Positions 42,482 through 50,554 of a stretch of DNA of 52,474 nt are shown here, piece by piece; the first letter of the stretch is position 1; every line of letters begins with the position of its first letter. Under the pieces are notes generated by a model. It did not search any database, had not been told where the DNA came from, and saw only the letters and a list, made by a program, of their open reading frames with translations. The position numbers and the translations under genes were made by a program. The stretch spans positions 1-52,474 of the forward strand of contig JBDKVB010000007.1 of the NCBI GenBank assembly GCA_039679385.1, read 5' to 3'. This DNA is from Armatimonadia bacterium (lineage in GTDB: Bacteria; Armatimonadota; Zipacnadia; Zipacnadales; JABUFB01).

Positions 42482-44383
42482 CTAACTCGACGTCCGGTCG
42501 GGGTCCTCGGCGAGCACCTCGGCCAGGAGCATTCTGGTGATCATCTCCGCCTGGCCGGGGAGCGTGGGGTGATCGAAGAGGCTGCGAAGGGTTACCTGAA
42601 GGCCAAAGGTCGCACGGTAGCGTGCGGCCAGACGGGTGGCCTTGAGCGAATCGCCTCCCTGCTCGAAGAAGCTGCGATCGGGGTCCGGCTCCGGTGTTCC
42701 CAGGACCTCCTCCCACATCGCGGCCATCAAAGCCTGCGCCGCTGCGCAGGTCTCACTCAGGGCCTCGGGGTCGTCCTCCAGGTCGAGTGGCACTTCGGGC
42801 GTCTGCGGGGTCAGCAAGTGTCCGAGCTTGTCCGCGAGGCCGATCCTCTGCAGCTTCCCGGTGGCACCGCGCGGCAGTTCGTCGACCAGAATCACCTCGC
42901 GCGGAACCTTGTAGTCGGCGAGCTGCCTGGCGGCGAAGATCACGAGCTCGTCCGGGTCTGGGTGGGAGCCCTCGCGCGGGACCACGGCCGCCACGATATC
43001 CTCGCCGAGGATCTCGTCGGGCACGGCGAAGGCGATGGCCTGGGAGACCTCCGGGTGAGCGGTCAATACGTCGTCAATCTCGCGAGGCGCGACCTTCTCG
43101 CCTCCGCGATTGATGAGCTCCTTGAGGCGCCCGGTGAGGTAGTAGTAACCGTCCTCGTCACGGTAGCCCTGGTCGCCGGTATGGAACCACCCTCCGGTGA
43201 AAGAGGACGCGTTGGCTGCGGGGTTGCTCTCATAGCCGGAGGTGATCGTCTCTCCGCGAGCCACGACCTCGCCGATGTCGTTGGGTCCTAACAGTCGACC
43301 CTCCTGGTCCATGTCCATGATGGCCAACTCGGTGCCGGTGGGAAGGCCGACAGATCCCGGCTTGCGCGGACCCGGTGGCAGCGGATTGCAGGCCATCAGG
43401 TGGGTTGCCTCGGTCATTCCGTAGGCCTCGAGCACCGGGACAGCGAAGGTCTGCTCCAGTTGACCGAGTACCGAAGGCGGAAGTGGCGCCGAGCATGAGC
43501 GAAGGAAGCGTAGCGGACGACGGGCGATGACCTTGCGGTGTGCAGGCGCAGCACCCAGTATGGCCTGGTGGATTGTCGGGACGGCGGTGTACCAGGTGGG
43601 CGCCAGGGCGTCCATCCAGCCGAAAAACTCCGCGGCCGATGGCCCCGGCGCACAGATCACGCTGCCCCCGACACAGAGCGAGGACAGCAAGGCGCCAATC
43701 AGACCGTGGACATGGAACAGGGGCATGACATTGAGGCAACGGTCGGCGCCGGTGAGCTCAAGGGCCCTGGCGACACCGCGCATCGCACCGGTGAGATTGG
43801 CCTGCGAAAGCGGCACGATCTTCGGGCGGGCCGTGGTTCCGGAGGTATGCAGCGCCAGTGCCACGTCCTGGGCGCAGACCGGACCGGGAAGAGCTGCCGC
43901 GCCGAAGGGCTCGGCTTCCAGACGGAAAGCGCCGCAGCCCTGCTCCGGCTGTGGGTGCAGTTCGATCGCGGGAAGGCCCAGTGCCCTGGCGACGTCTCGA
44001 GCCGGAGAAGGGACTCCAGCCTGCACAACCACAGTCTTCACACCGAAGTCGGTGAAGGCGAACTCGAAGTCCTCCTCGCGGTAGCGCGGGTTGAGAGGAG
44101 CGCAGGTGGCTGCGGCACAGAAAGCGATGAAGGCAGCCGCCATCTCAGGACCGTTGGGCAGAACCAGCGCCACCCGGTCCTGGCGACCAAGGCCGAAGGT
44201 CTTGCAGGCTGCAAGGGTCTCGGTGACCTGCCTCCCGAGGCCTTCGTAGGTGAGAGGAGAAGCACCGGGTGCCAGCAGAGCGGGCCGGTCGGGAGTTGCC
44301 TGGATATGCGGCAGAAGGACCTCGTGTAGCGTCTGCGGAACAGTCAGATTGGGAGTACAATGCGGTGTGCTGGTATCGACCAT
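42482..44383 (-). CDS. AAE3/oxalyl-CoA-synthetase-like adenylation domain fused to a carrier protein (putative NRPS loading enzyme)
   Basis: A 633-residue AMP-forming ligase plus carrier protein. The ligase part (about 15-520) has LHTSGTTARPK (178-188), MPLFHVHGL (220-228), TWYTAVPTIHQAIL (263-276), RFLRSCSAPL (292-301), EAYGMTEATHLM (319-330) and K510 in GATGKLQR. These blocks are nearly identical to those of the oxalate-CoA ligase (AAE3/Pcs60) subfamily, not ordinary NRPS A domains. A carrier domain follows (about 545-620) with EQGGDS and S579. No condensation domain is present. It is the first gene of the NRPS operon, so it probably activates a carboxylic acid and holds it as the starter. 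The frame is open to 44641, but ATG 44383 has AGGAG at 5 bases. Confidence 0.9.
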   Translation of the reverse strand: MVDTSTPHCTPNLTVPQTLHEVLLPHIQATPDRPALLAPGASPLTYEGLGRQVTETLAACKTFGLGRQDRVALVLPNGPEMAAAFIAFCAAATCAPLNPRYREEDFEFAFTDFGVKTVVVQAGVPSPARDVARALGLPAIELHPQPEQGCGAFRLEAEPFGAAALPGPVCAQDVALALHTSGTTARPKIVPLSQANLTGAMRGVARALELTGADRCLNVMPLFHVHGLIGALLSSLCVGGSVICAPGPSAAEFFGWMDALAPTWYTAVPTIHQAILGAAPAHRKVIARRPLRFLRSCSAPLPPSVLGQLEQTFAVPVLEAYGMTEATHLMACNPLPPGPRKPGSVGLPTGTELAIMDMDQEGRLLGPNDIGEVVARGETITSGYESNPAANASSFTGGWFHTGDQGYRDEDGYYYLTGRLKELINRGGEKVAPREIDDVLTAHPEVSQAIAFAVPDEILGEDIVAAVVPREGSHPDPDELVIFAARQLADYKVPREVILVDELPRGATGKLQRIGLADKLGHLLTPQTPEVPLDLEDDPEALSETCAAAQALMAAMWEEVLGTPEPDPDRSFFEQGGDSLKATRLAARYRATFGLQVTLRSLFDHPTLPGQAEMITRMLLAEVLAEDPDRTSS

Positions 44384-44790
44384 GACGTCTCCTGCGGAAG
44401 GCCTGACCCTCTGTCGGGTGTGTTGCGAGGGGTGGACGATGGCCAGGGCGGTTTTGCTCCTGAGGCGTTCGGACCTGTGCTTGGAGCCTGTGTTCCCGAT
44501 GTTGCCGTCTGCCACCTTCGTGCGCTCTCCACGTCCAGATCGCGCGATAGCGTGGACCTGCGGGTCGCGAGGAGCCCGGGGAGGTCTGCACGCCGGGGAG
44601 TGTCTGGCACACTGTGAACCCCAGAGCGCCTGGTTCGTCAATGCACAGCAGGGGGTCGCTCTGTCCCTCGGTTTGGGCAGGAAGGAAGCTGCAGGGCGGG
44701 CGGGGAATCAGGACTAGGATTGGTTCCCCCGCCTTCTTGTCGTGTCCGTCTCTGACGCACCTAGTCGTGTTTCCGAATGGAGTGTAGCCG
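44384..44790. other. Divergent intergenic region between the NRPS operon and the TolC-MacAB operon
   Basis: A 407-base gap that must contain promoters for both operons. A possible minus-strand -35 TTGACG lies near 44637 (CATTGACGAACC), but its -10 at 17 bases is poor. A weak inverted repeat GCGGGGAA/TTCCCCCGC (44700-44707 and 44724-44732) could be an operator or structural element. The small open frames here (for example 44360-44617 plus) lack good ribosome-binding sites and look like chance frames. No convincing gene or promoter was found. Confidence 0.5.
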
Positions 44791-46230
44791 ATGTTAGCAA
44801 TTGAGGTCATAGCGGCTGACCTTTCAGCAGTCTCAGCCCCGGTCAAGGCGCCTGTGCTCGGCAGTCGGGGTCGTCCTGTCGCCCCAGCCGCGGCCGGTGT
44901 CCTCGCAGTGATGGTCGTGGCGCTCCTTCTGGCTCCGTGCCTGGCCGCATGGTCCGAGACGCCCGCAGTGACGCTCCCCCAGGGCGTCGACCTCAACAAG
45001 CCCCTCTCCCTTGTTGATGCGGTCCGGGTTGCGATAGCCAACAGCCCCAGGCTGCCGATCGCTACGGAGACCGCCAAGCGAGCGGAGGCCTCGGCCGTTC
45101 AGGCACGAGCGGCGAAGCTTCCGGAGTTGACCGCGGGCTACGACTGGGCAACCGGCGAGACTGCCGCCGCCCGTCACCGCAGCACCTCTCACACCCTCGC
45201 CCTTGAGCTGAACCAGACCTTCTACCAGAGCGGCCTGAAGGAGAGCATCCGTGCCGCCGAAGAGAGTGCGAAGGTCTCCTGGCACGGCGTGGCAGATACG
45301 CAGCGCCAGTTGATCCTGGATGTGGCGACGGACTACTACGCGGCGCAGGCCGCGCTGGCGTACGTGCAGGTGTCGCGGCGTTCGGTGATGTCCTCGCGTC
45401 AGCACCTCGATGCGGTCGAAGCGCGCATCGAGCAAGAGCTCGCGGCCAAGGCAGACCGCTATGCCTTTGACGTGGAATTGGCGCAGGCCCAGGTACAGGC
45501 CATCTCGGCGGAAAACCAGGCAGAAGTGGCCCTGAACGCCCTGAAGACCGTCATGGGACTTCCGGCAGATCAGCCCCTGCAGCTCGCCGACACCCTGGGA
45601 CGGCCGGTGAAGCCCGAGCGGCTGCCGGACCTGGTCGCGCAAGCTTACGCAGCGCGTCCCGACATCCGCCAACTCGAAGGACAGGTGGAGGTTGCGCGTC
45701 AGAACCTGCGGATCGCCCAGATCAACCGTCGTCCGGTGGTCAGTGCCGGTGGCAGCGCGGGCTACGGTGACTACAACGGCGACACCGATGACAAATGGCA
45801 GGTGCAGGTCGGCGTGTCCCTGCCTCTGTATGATGGTGACTTCACCAGGGCCAAAGAGAACAGCGCGCGCTCGGCTCTGACCATCGCCGAGGAGAACCTG
45901 CGGCAGGCGAAGATCGAGATCAGCGCCGAAGTCGAGCGCAGCTATCGGAACGCGATCCTATCGGACGCGCGGATTGACGCCGCCGATGCGGCAGCGAAGT
46001 CAGCGCAGACGAGCCTGGATGCGGCCCAGGGCAAGTACCTGGAAGGGCTGGCGAACGTGGTGGAGGTCACCGATGCGGAGTTGCGCCTGCGCGAAGCAGA
46101 TGTGGCGCTGGTCCAGGCGCAGTACGACTACAACTCGGCTCTGGCAGCACTTCGGGCTGCCCTCGGACAAGCTGCCGCGCCGGGGACCGAGAAGCTGATC
46201 ACCGGCAGTCCCGCTCCGGCTTCGAAGTAG
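44791..46230 (+). CDS. TolC-family outer-membrane efflux protein
   Basis: A 479-residue outer-membrane channel that would connect to MacA across the periplasm. After an unusually long N-region, a hydrophobic signal segment ends around residue 53 (VLAVMVVALLLAPCLA). The body shows the two homologous halves of TolC proteins. SLVDAVRVAIANSPRL starts the first, and ARPDIRQLEGQVEVARQNLRIAQINRRPVVS starts the second. Long alanine-rich helices, the strand segment VQVGVSLPLYDGD and a final GLANVVEVTDAELRLREADVALVQAQYDYN helix complete the fold. ATG 44791 is preceded by GGAG at 8 bases. It is the first gene of the export operon and divergent from the NRPS operon. An outer-membrane partner shows the organism is diderm. 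Confidence 0.92.
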   Translation: MLAIEVIAADLSAVSAPVKAPVLGSRGRPVAPAAAGVLAVMVVALLLAPCLAAWSETPAVTLPQGVDLNKPLSLVDAVRVAIANSPRLPIATETAKRAEASAVQARAAKLPELTAGYDWATGETAAARHRSTSHTLALELNQTFYQSGLKESIRAAEESAKVSWHGVADTQRQLILDVATDYYAAQAALAYVQVSRRSVMSSRQHLDAVEARIEQELAAKADRYAFDVELAQAQVQAISAENQAEVALNALKTVMGLPADQPLQLADTLGRPVKPERLPDLVAQAYAARPDIRQLEGQVEVARQNLRIAQINRRPVVSAGGSAGYGDYNGDTDDKWQVQVGVSLPLYDGDFTRAKENSARSALTIAEENLRQAKIEISAEVERSYRNAILSDARIDAADAAAKSAQTSLDAAQGKYLEGLANVVEVTDAELRLREADVALVQAQYDYNSALAALRAALGQAAAPGTEKLITGSPAPASK

Positions 46231-46393
46231 AGTACCTCCGGCCGGCTCGTCTTGATGACGGCCACGCTGAACCGCAGACATCCTGATACCCCTGAGTTGT
46301 CCGGAGGGCCCCGGGCAGAGGATCGCCCATGGGCCGACGTGGTGTTCGTCCTCTTCCCAGAAGGCGGACGCTCGAGGCGAAAGGAATCCACAG

Positions 46394-48472
46394 ATGGCCG
46401 CTGAAGAGATACTCCCCCCGCCGAACAACAACCGAAACACGCTGCGGCGCTGGATCGTGCGGATTGTGGTGGTCGTGGTGGTTGCGGCCGTCGTCGTGGG
46501 CCTGGTCATCGTCAAGAAGCGTCGCGCTTCTGAGGCGGAGATGGCGGCCATCAGTACGGAGAAGGTGACCCGGGGGTCGATCCTTGAGACGGTATCGGCT
46601 ACGGGAGTGATTGCTGCCGAGACGGGCGCCCAGGTGAAGATTGGCTCCCAGATTAGCGGGCGCATCAAGAAGCTGTACGCCGATATTGGCGACCGTGTGG
46701 AGGCCGGGCAGGTCGTCGCTGAGATCGATGCGCCGGACCTCGAGGCAAACCTCGAGAGTTCACGGCGCAACGCCGCCGCTCAGAGCGCCAAGTACTTGCA
46801 GCAGTTGCAGGGCGCGCCGATGCAGCACACGCAGCTCATCAGCGCCTTTGAGCAGGCCTCGGAGTCCTTGCGACGCTCGGAGGCGGACAAGCAGCGTTCG
46901 GATGCCGCCCTGGCATCGGCTGAGAGCAAGCTGAAGAGCGCCATCGCCGCCCAGACGGGAGCCTACGCTCGGCTGCGTGAAGCCGAAGCCAGGGTCCGGT
47001 CGGCAAGGGCTGCCGTGCCCCTGCAGAGCACCCAGACGACGGCCGAGATCGACCGTGCCAAGGCAGCAGTGAACGTGGCTGCGGCGAATCTGCAGCAGGT
47101 TGAGAAGAGCGCGAACCTGGAGATCGCCAATGCTGTGGCTGCCCTAAAGCAGGCGCAGTCCAACGCCGCCCTGTCCGCTCTGACCCTCAAACGTCAGCAG
47201 GCGCTCGTGGGCAAGGGCTATGTGTCCGGTGCCGAGGTGGACAGTGCTCGGACCGACAGCGAAGTCAAGGCTCAGGCCGTGCAGACGGCCCAGGCGAATG
47301 TGGACCTGGTCAAGGAGAAGGTCGCGGCGGAAGTTCCGACCGCCCAGGAGCAGTTGGGCCAGGCCAAGGCATCCCTCACTGCGGCCCAGGCAGGCAGCTA
47401 CCAGGACTTGATGAGCTCGGAGTCGCTGCGCACTGCCGAAGCGAGCATGGAGGACGCGGTCTCCTCGATAGCGCAGGCCAAGCAGACGGTGGCGTCGGGG
47501 CAGTCGGACATTGACTCGGCGAAGGCTGCGATCACGGCGTCCGAAGCGGATGTGCGCAGTTCGCGAGCGGCCCAGCAGACCGCCCTCGCGAACCTCACCC
47601 AGGACAAGCTCAAGCAGCAGGACATCAAGGCGGCCTACGAGGCCAAGCGCCAGTCGGAGTCGCAGGTCAAGTACCAGGAGGCCCAGTACTCGAAGAGCTA
47701 CATCCGCAGCCCCTTCAGCGGCATGGTGGTCTCCCTGGCGCAGCAAGAGGGCGAGACGGTGGCCGCAGGTCTGTCGGCGCCGACCTTGATTGAGGTCGTC
47801 GACCTTGAACGGCTTGAGGTGGACGCCTACGTGGACGAGACAGACATCGGCCAGGTGAAGGTCGGTCAGGAGGCGGAAGTCACTGTCGACGCCTACCCCA
47901 AGAAGACCTTCAAGGGCCAGATCACGAAGGTTGCCTCTTCGGCCACCAAGACGGAAAACGTGGTTACCTATCTTGTGAACGTCAAGATCGAAAAGGGCGG
48001 AGAGGGGCTGCTAAAGCCCCAGATGACGGCCAACGTCACGATCACCGTCACCCGCAAGGATGGTATTGTTCTCGCGCCCAATGAGGCGGTCAAGCAGCAG
48101 AAAGCAGGCACCCAGGCGGTCGTCCTGAAGGGTGGCAAGCCGGAGGTTCGAACGCTTGAGATCGGGATGACGGACGGCGACAACACCGAGATCGTTTCCG
48201 GACTGCAGGAGGGTGAAGAGGTCGTGGTGGCCGGCTGGGACAAGCTCGGGATCGAGGACTTCGCCAGCACACGCAAGCCTGGGTTCATGAACCGCACGCC
48301 CTTCGGTACGACTAGCTCGCGGCAGACCACAGGCGGCGGTGCAGCCGGTGCGGGTGGTGCAGCCGGTGCGGGTGGCAGAAGCGGTGCCGGAGGCGGGGGC
48401 GGAGGCGGTGCAGCCGGCCGCGGTCGTGGTGGTAGCGGTGGTGGAGCTAGTCGCGGAGGTGGCGGGTCCTAA
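46394..48472 (+). CDS. MacA-like periplasmic membrane fusion protein with extended hairpin and Gly-rich tail
   Basis: A 692-residue adaptor, much longer than E. coli MacA (371). An N-terminal TM anchor (20-40) is followed by a lipoyl half (about 55-115) and a long coiled-coil hairpin (about 115-435). The hairpin contains the TolC-contact pattern R267-x3-L271-x6-S278. The second lipoyl half begins YIRSPFSGMV (436-445). Beta-barrel and membrane-proximal domains run to about 640. Residues 647-692 are a Gly/Ala/Ser/Arg-rich tail encoded partly by a tandem DNA repeat. The start ATG 46394 lies 163 bases after tolC; the gap has GC-rich hairpin potential but no clear terminator. The stop overlaps the ATPase start (TAATG), indicating coupling. 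Confidence 0.93.
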   Translation: MAAEEILPPPNNNRNTLRRWIVRIVVVVVVAAVVVGLVIVKKRRASEAEMAAISTEKVTRGSILETVSATGVIAAETGAQVKIGSQISGRIKKLYADIGDRVEAGQVVAEIDAPDLEANLESSRRNAAAQSAKYLQQLQGAPMQHTQLISAFEQASESLRRSEADKQRSDAALASAESKLKSAIAAQTGAYARLREAEARVRSARAAVPLQSTQTTAEIDRAKAAVNVAAANLQQVEKSANLEIANAVAALKQAQSNAALSALTLKRQQALVGKGYVSGAEVDSARTDSEVKAQAVQTAQANVDLVKEKVAAEVPTAQEQLGQAKASLTAAQAGSYQDLMSSESLRTAEASMEDAVSSIAQAKQTVASGQSDIDSAKAAITASEADVRSSRAAQQTALANLTQDKLKQQDIKAAYEAKRQSESQVKYQEAQYSKSYIRSPFSGMVVSLAQQEGETVAAGLSAPTLIEVVDLERLEVDAYVDETDIGQVKVGQEAEVTVDAYPKKTFKGQITKVASSATKTENVVTYLVNVKIEKGGEGLLKPQMTANVTITVTRKDGIVLAPNEAVKQQKAGTQAVVLKGGKPEVRTLEIGMTDGDNTEIVSGLQEGEEVVVAGWDKLGIEDFASTRKPGFMNRTPFGTTSSRQTTGGGAAGAGGAAGAGGRSGAGGGGGGGAAGRGRGGSGGGASRGGGGS
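48338..48373 (+). repeat. Perfect 18-base tandem duplication in the Gly-rich tail of macA
   Basis: Two identical adjacent 18-base copies beginning GGTGCAGCCGG (48338-48355 and 48356-48373) encode the repeated GAAGAG unit of the tail. This kind of in-frame tandem repeat is likely to vary in copy number between strains. Confidence 0.85.
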
Positions 48473-49230
48473 TGGGCGTTATTAGTGTGCGGGACGTGAC
48501 CCGGGTGTACGCGCTTGGCGAGGTCGCCGTGCGTGCACTCAGGGGTGTGAGTCTGGAGATCGATAAGGGCGAGTTCGTCGCTATCACCGGCCCTTCAGGC
48601 TCCGGCAAGAGCACGATGATGCATATCCTGGGGTGCCTGGACACCCCGTCTTCGGGCTCCTATGTTCTGGACGGCGTGGAGGTTGCGACCCTCAACGACC
48701 GGGAACTGGCGAAGACCCGGAGCCTGAAGATCGGCTTCGTGTTCCAGCAGTTCAACCTCCTGCCGCGGACGACGGCGCTGGACAATGTGGAACTGCCTCT
48801 GTTGTACAACGGTGGTGGTGAGAGGCAACAGCGCGCTGCGGAGGCGCTGCGGCGTGTGGGGCTTGGCGACCGACTGTACCACCTCCCGAACCAGCTCTCG
48901 GGCGGGCAGCAACAGAGAGTCGCCATTGCACGGGCGCTGGTCAACAGCCCCTCGCTCCTGCTCGCAGACGAGCCGACCGGGGCTTTGGCCACACTGCAGA
49001 GCGAGGAGATCATGGCTCTGTTCCAGGAGCTCAACGACGCGGGGATCACCGTTGTGATGGTCACTCACGAGCCTGACATTGCCCGGCACGCTAAGCGCAT
49101 CGTCCGCTTCCGCGACGGCCGCATTGTCGGTGATGCTCCGGTGGTTGATCGGCTGCGGGCGCAGGGCTTGCTGGAGGAGCTTCTGAAGGATCCGATGCTG
49201 AAAGCGGACAACGGTGGTGGGATGCAATGA
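48472..49230 (+). CDS. MacB-type ABC exporter ATPase (separate polypeptide)
   Basis: A 252-residue ATPase of the MacB/LolD group that powers the exporter as a mechanotransmission pump. Walker A is GPSGSGKS (40-47), the Q-loop is [10 protein letters not shown], the signature is [15 protein letters not shown] (142-156), Walker B is LLLADEPTG (162-170) and the H-loop is VTHEPD. The D-loop normally reads GALD or GNLD, but here it is GALA with A173 in place of the aspartate. In E. coli MacB the ATPase and permease are fused; here they are separate genes. ATG 48472 overlaps the macA stop by one base, and the stop overlaps the permease start by 4 bases (ATGA). Confidence 0.94.
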   Translation: MGVISVRDVTRVYALGEVAVRALRGVSLEIDKGEFVAITGPSGSGKSTMMHILGCLDTPSSGSYVLDGVEVATLNDRELAKTRSLKIGFVFQQFNLLPRTTALDNVELPLLYNGGGERQQRAAEALRRVGLGDRLYHLPNQLSGGQQQRVAIARALVNSPSLLLADEPTGALATLQSEEIMALFQELNDAGITVVMVTHEPDIARHAKRIVRFRDGRIVGDAPVVDRLRAQGLLEELLKDPMLKADNGGGMQ

Positions 49231-50459
49231 GTGTGTGGGAGAGCATCCGCATTGCCTTGCGAGCCCTGCGCAGTAACAAGATGCGCACGGCGCTCACGAT
49301 GCTGGGTATCATCATCGGCGTGGCGGCGGTCATTGCTATGGTCGCCCTCGGACAGGGTGCTGCCAAGAAGATCCGCGAGCAGTTCGAGTCGATGGGCACC
49401 AACCTGCTGGTCGTCCGGGCGGGGAGCCCGATGCGTCGCATGGGTCCCTCTGGTGGGTCAAGCAGGAATACGCTCATGCCCTCCGACTCCGAGGCGATCG
49501 TCCGCAAGTTCAAGGGGACCATTGCCATGGCCTCGCAAGTGTGCCGGGGCAATGGAGACGTGAAGCTTGGCAACACCACCTGGACAACCTCCATCGTCGG
49601 GGCGACCCCCGAGTACGAGACCGTGGCCAAGATGCCCGTGGAGGAGGGGCGCTGGCTGACCGATCAGGAGGAGAAGGGCCGGCAGCGCACCGTACTGGTG
49701 GGACGAACGGTCATCGAGAAGCTCACCGGGGACCGTTACGCCAGCATTGTCGGTAGGGACGTGCTGATCCTGCGGACTCGCTTCCAGGTGGTCGGGGTCC
49801 TGAAGGAGAGAGGCGCCGGCGGGTTCGGCCAGGACCAGGACGACCTGCTGATCGTGCCGTGCAACACTGCGATGCGTCGGCTGTTCAACCGCACCAGCCT
49901 GAGCGAGATCGACATCAGTTGCCGCACTCAGGGGGACACCGCGCTGGCTACCGAGCAGGTGGTCTCGCTCCTGCGGGATCGCCACAAGCTGCGGCCGCCC
50001 TTCCCGGACAACGACGACTTCAGCGTTCGCAGCCAGGCGCAGATGCTTGAGGCGAGTGCCGAGAGCTCGCAGACCATGACCTCGCTGCTCGGCGGCATTG
50101 CCCTCGTCTCGCTGCTCGTGGGCGGCATCGGCATCATGAATATCATGCTGGTGTCGGTTACCGAACGAACGAGGGAGATCGGGATCCGCAAGGCAGTCGG
50201 CGCGACCAGTCACCACATCCTGATGCAGTTCATGATCGAGTCCCTGGTGATCGCGGTTATCGGCGGTCTCACTGGAATCGCCCTTGGGGTGGGAACGGTG
50301 CTCATCATCTCCAATGCCCTGGGCTGGGACGCGCTCATCCAGACCTCCTCGGTGGTGCTGTCTGTGGTCGTCTCGGGCGCAGTGGGTGTGTTCTTCGGCA
50401 TCTACCCTGCCTACCGCGCCGCCAACCTGAACCCCATCGACGCCCTGCGGTTCGAGTAG
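49227..50459 (+). CDS. MacB-type ABC exporter permease (FtsX/MacB fold)
   Basis: A 410-residue inner-membrane protein with the MacB arrangement. The amphipathic N-terminus WESIRIALRALRSNKMRTALTMLGIIIGVAAVIAM includes TM1. A periplasmic domain of about 220 residues follows. Three C-terminal TM segments complete it, including GGIALVSLLVGGIGIMNIMLVSV followed by TERTREIGIRKAVGAT, the hallmark FtsX/MacB motif. The ending is YPAYRAANLNPIDALRFE, also conserved. It overlaps the ATPase gene by 4 bases and ends the operon before the terminator at 50495-50526. With TolC and MacA it should form a tripartite pump spanning the envelope, plausibly for the NRPS product. Confidence 0.95.
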   Translation: MSVWESIRIALRALRSNKMRTALTMLGIIIGVAAVIAMVALGQGAAKKIREQFESMGTNLLVVRAGSPMRRMGPSGGSSRNTLMPSDSEAIVRKFKGTIAMASQVCRGNGDVKLGNTTWTTSIVGATPEYETVAKMPVEEGRWLTDQEEKGRQRTVLVGRTVIEKLTGDRYASIVGRDVLILRTRFQVVGVLKERGAGGFGQDQDDLLIVPCNTAMRRLFNRTSLSEIDISCRTQGDTALATEQVVSLLRDRHKLRPPFPDNDDFSVRSQAQMLEASAESSQTMTSLLGGIALVSLLVGGIGIMNIMLVSVTERTREIGIRKAVGATSHHILMQFMIESLVIAVIGGLTGIALGVGTVLIISNALGWDALIQTSSVVLSVVVSGAVGVFFGIYPAYRAANLNPIDALRFE

Positions 50460-50494
50460 TCCAAAGCAGCGCGCTTGCATCCAGACACAAAGGA

Positions 50495-50526
50495 GGGGCT
50501 CCCGCCGGAAGGCAAGAGCCCCTTTT
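50495..50526. terminator. Intrinsic terminator after the MacAB operon, probably bidirectional
   Basis: Arms GGGGCTC (50495-50501) and GAGCCCC (50516-50522) with a 14-base GC-rich loop are followed on the plus strand by TTTT (50523-50526). The minus strand has TCCTTTG after the stem. It separates the convergent ends at 50459 and 50555. Confidence 0.85.
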
Positions 50527-50554
50527 CGCTTCTCCGGGGTATCTCGAGTCCAGA

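Noticed and set aside
44360-44617. Possible small gene between the NRPS and TolC operons
   Set aside because: Arg/Ser-rich chance composition, overlap with the loading-enzyme start, and no ribosome-binding site.
44700-44732. Inverted repeat near the tolC promoter region as a terminator
   Set aside because: Eight pairs with a bulge and a 16-base loop, and only a poor T-rich tail (TTCTTGT). Kept only as a note on the intergenic region.
46231-46393. GC-rich hairpin potential between tolC and macA, possible terminator or attenuator
   Set aside because: Several alternative short stems but no T tract; the genes appear to belong to one operon.
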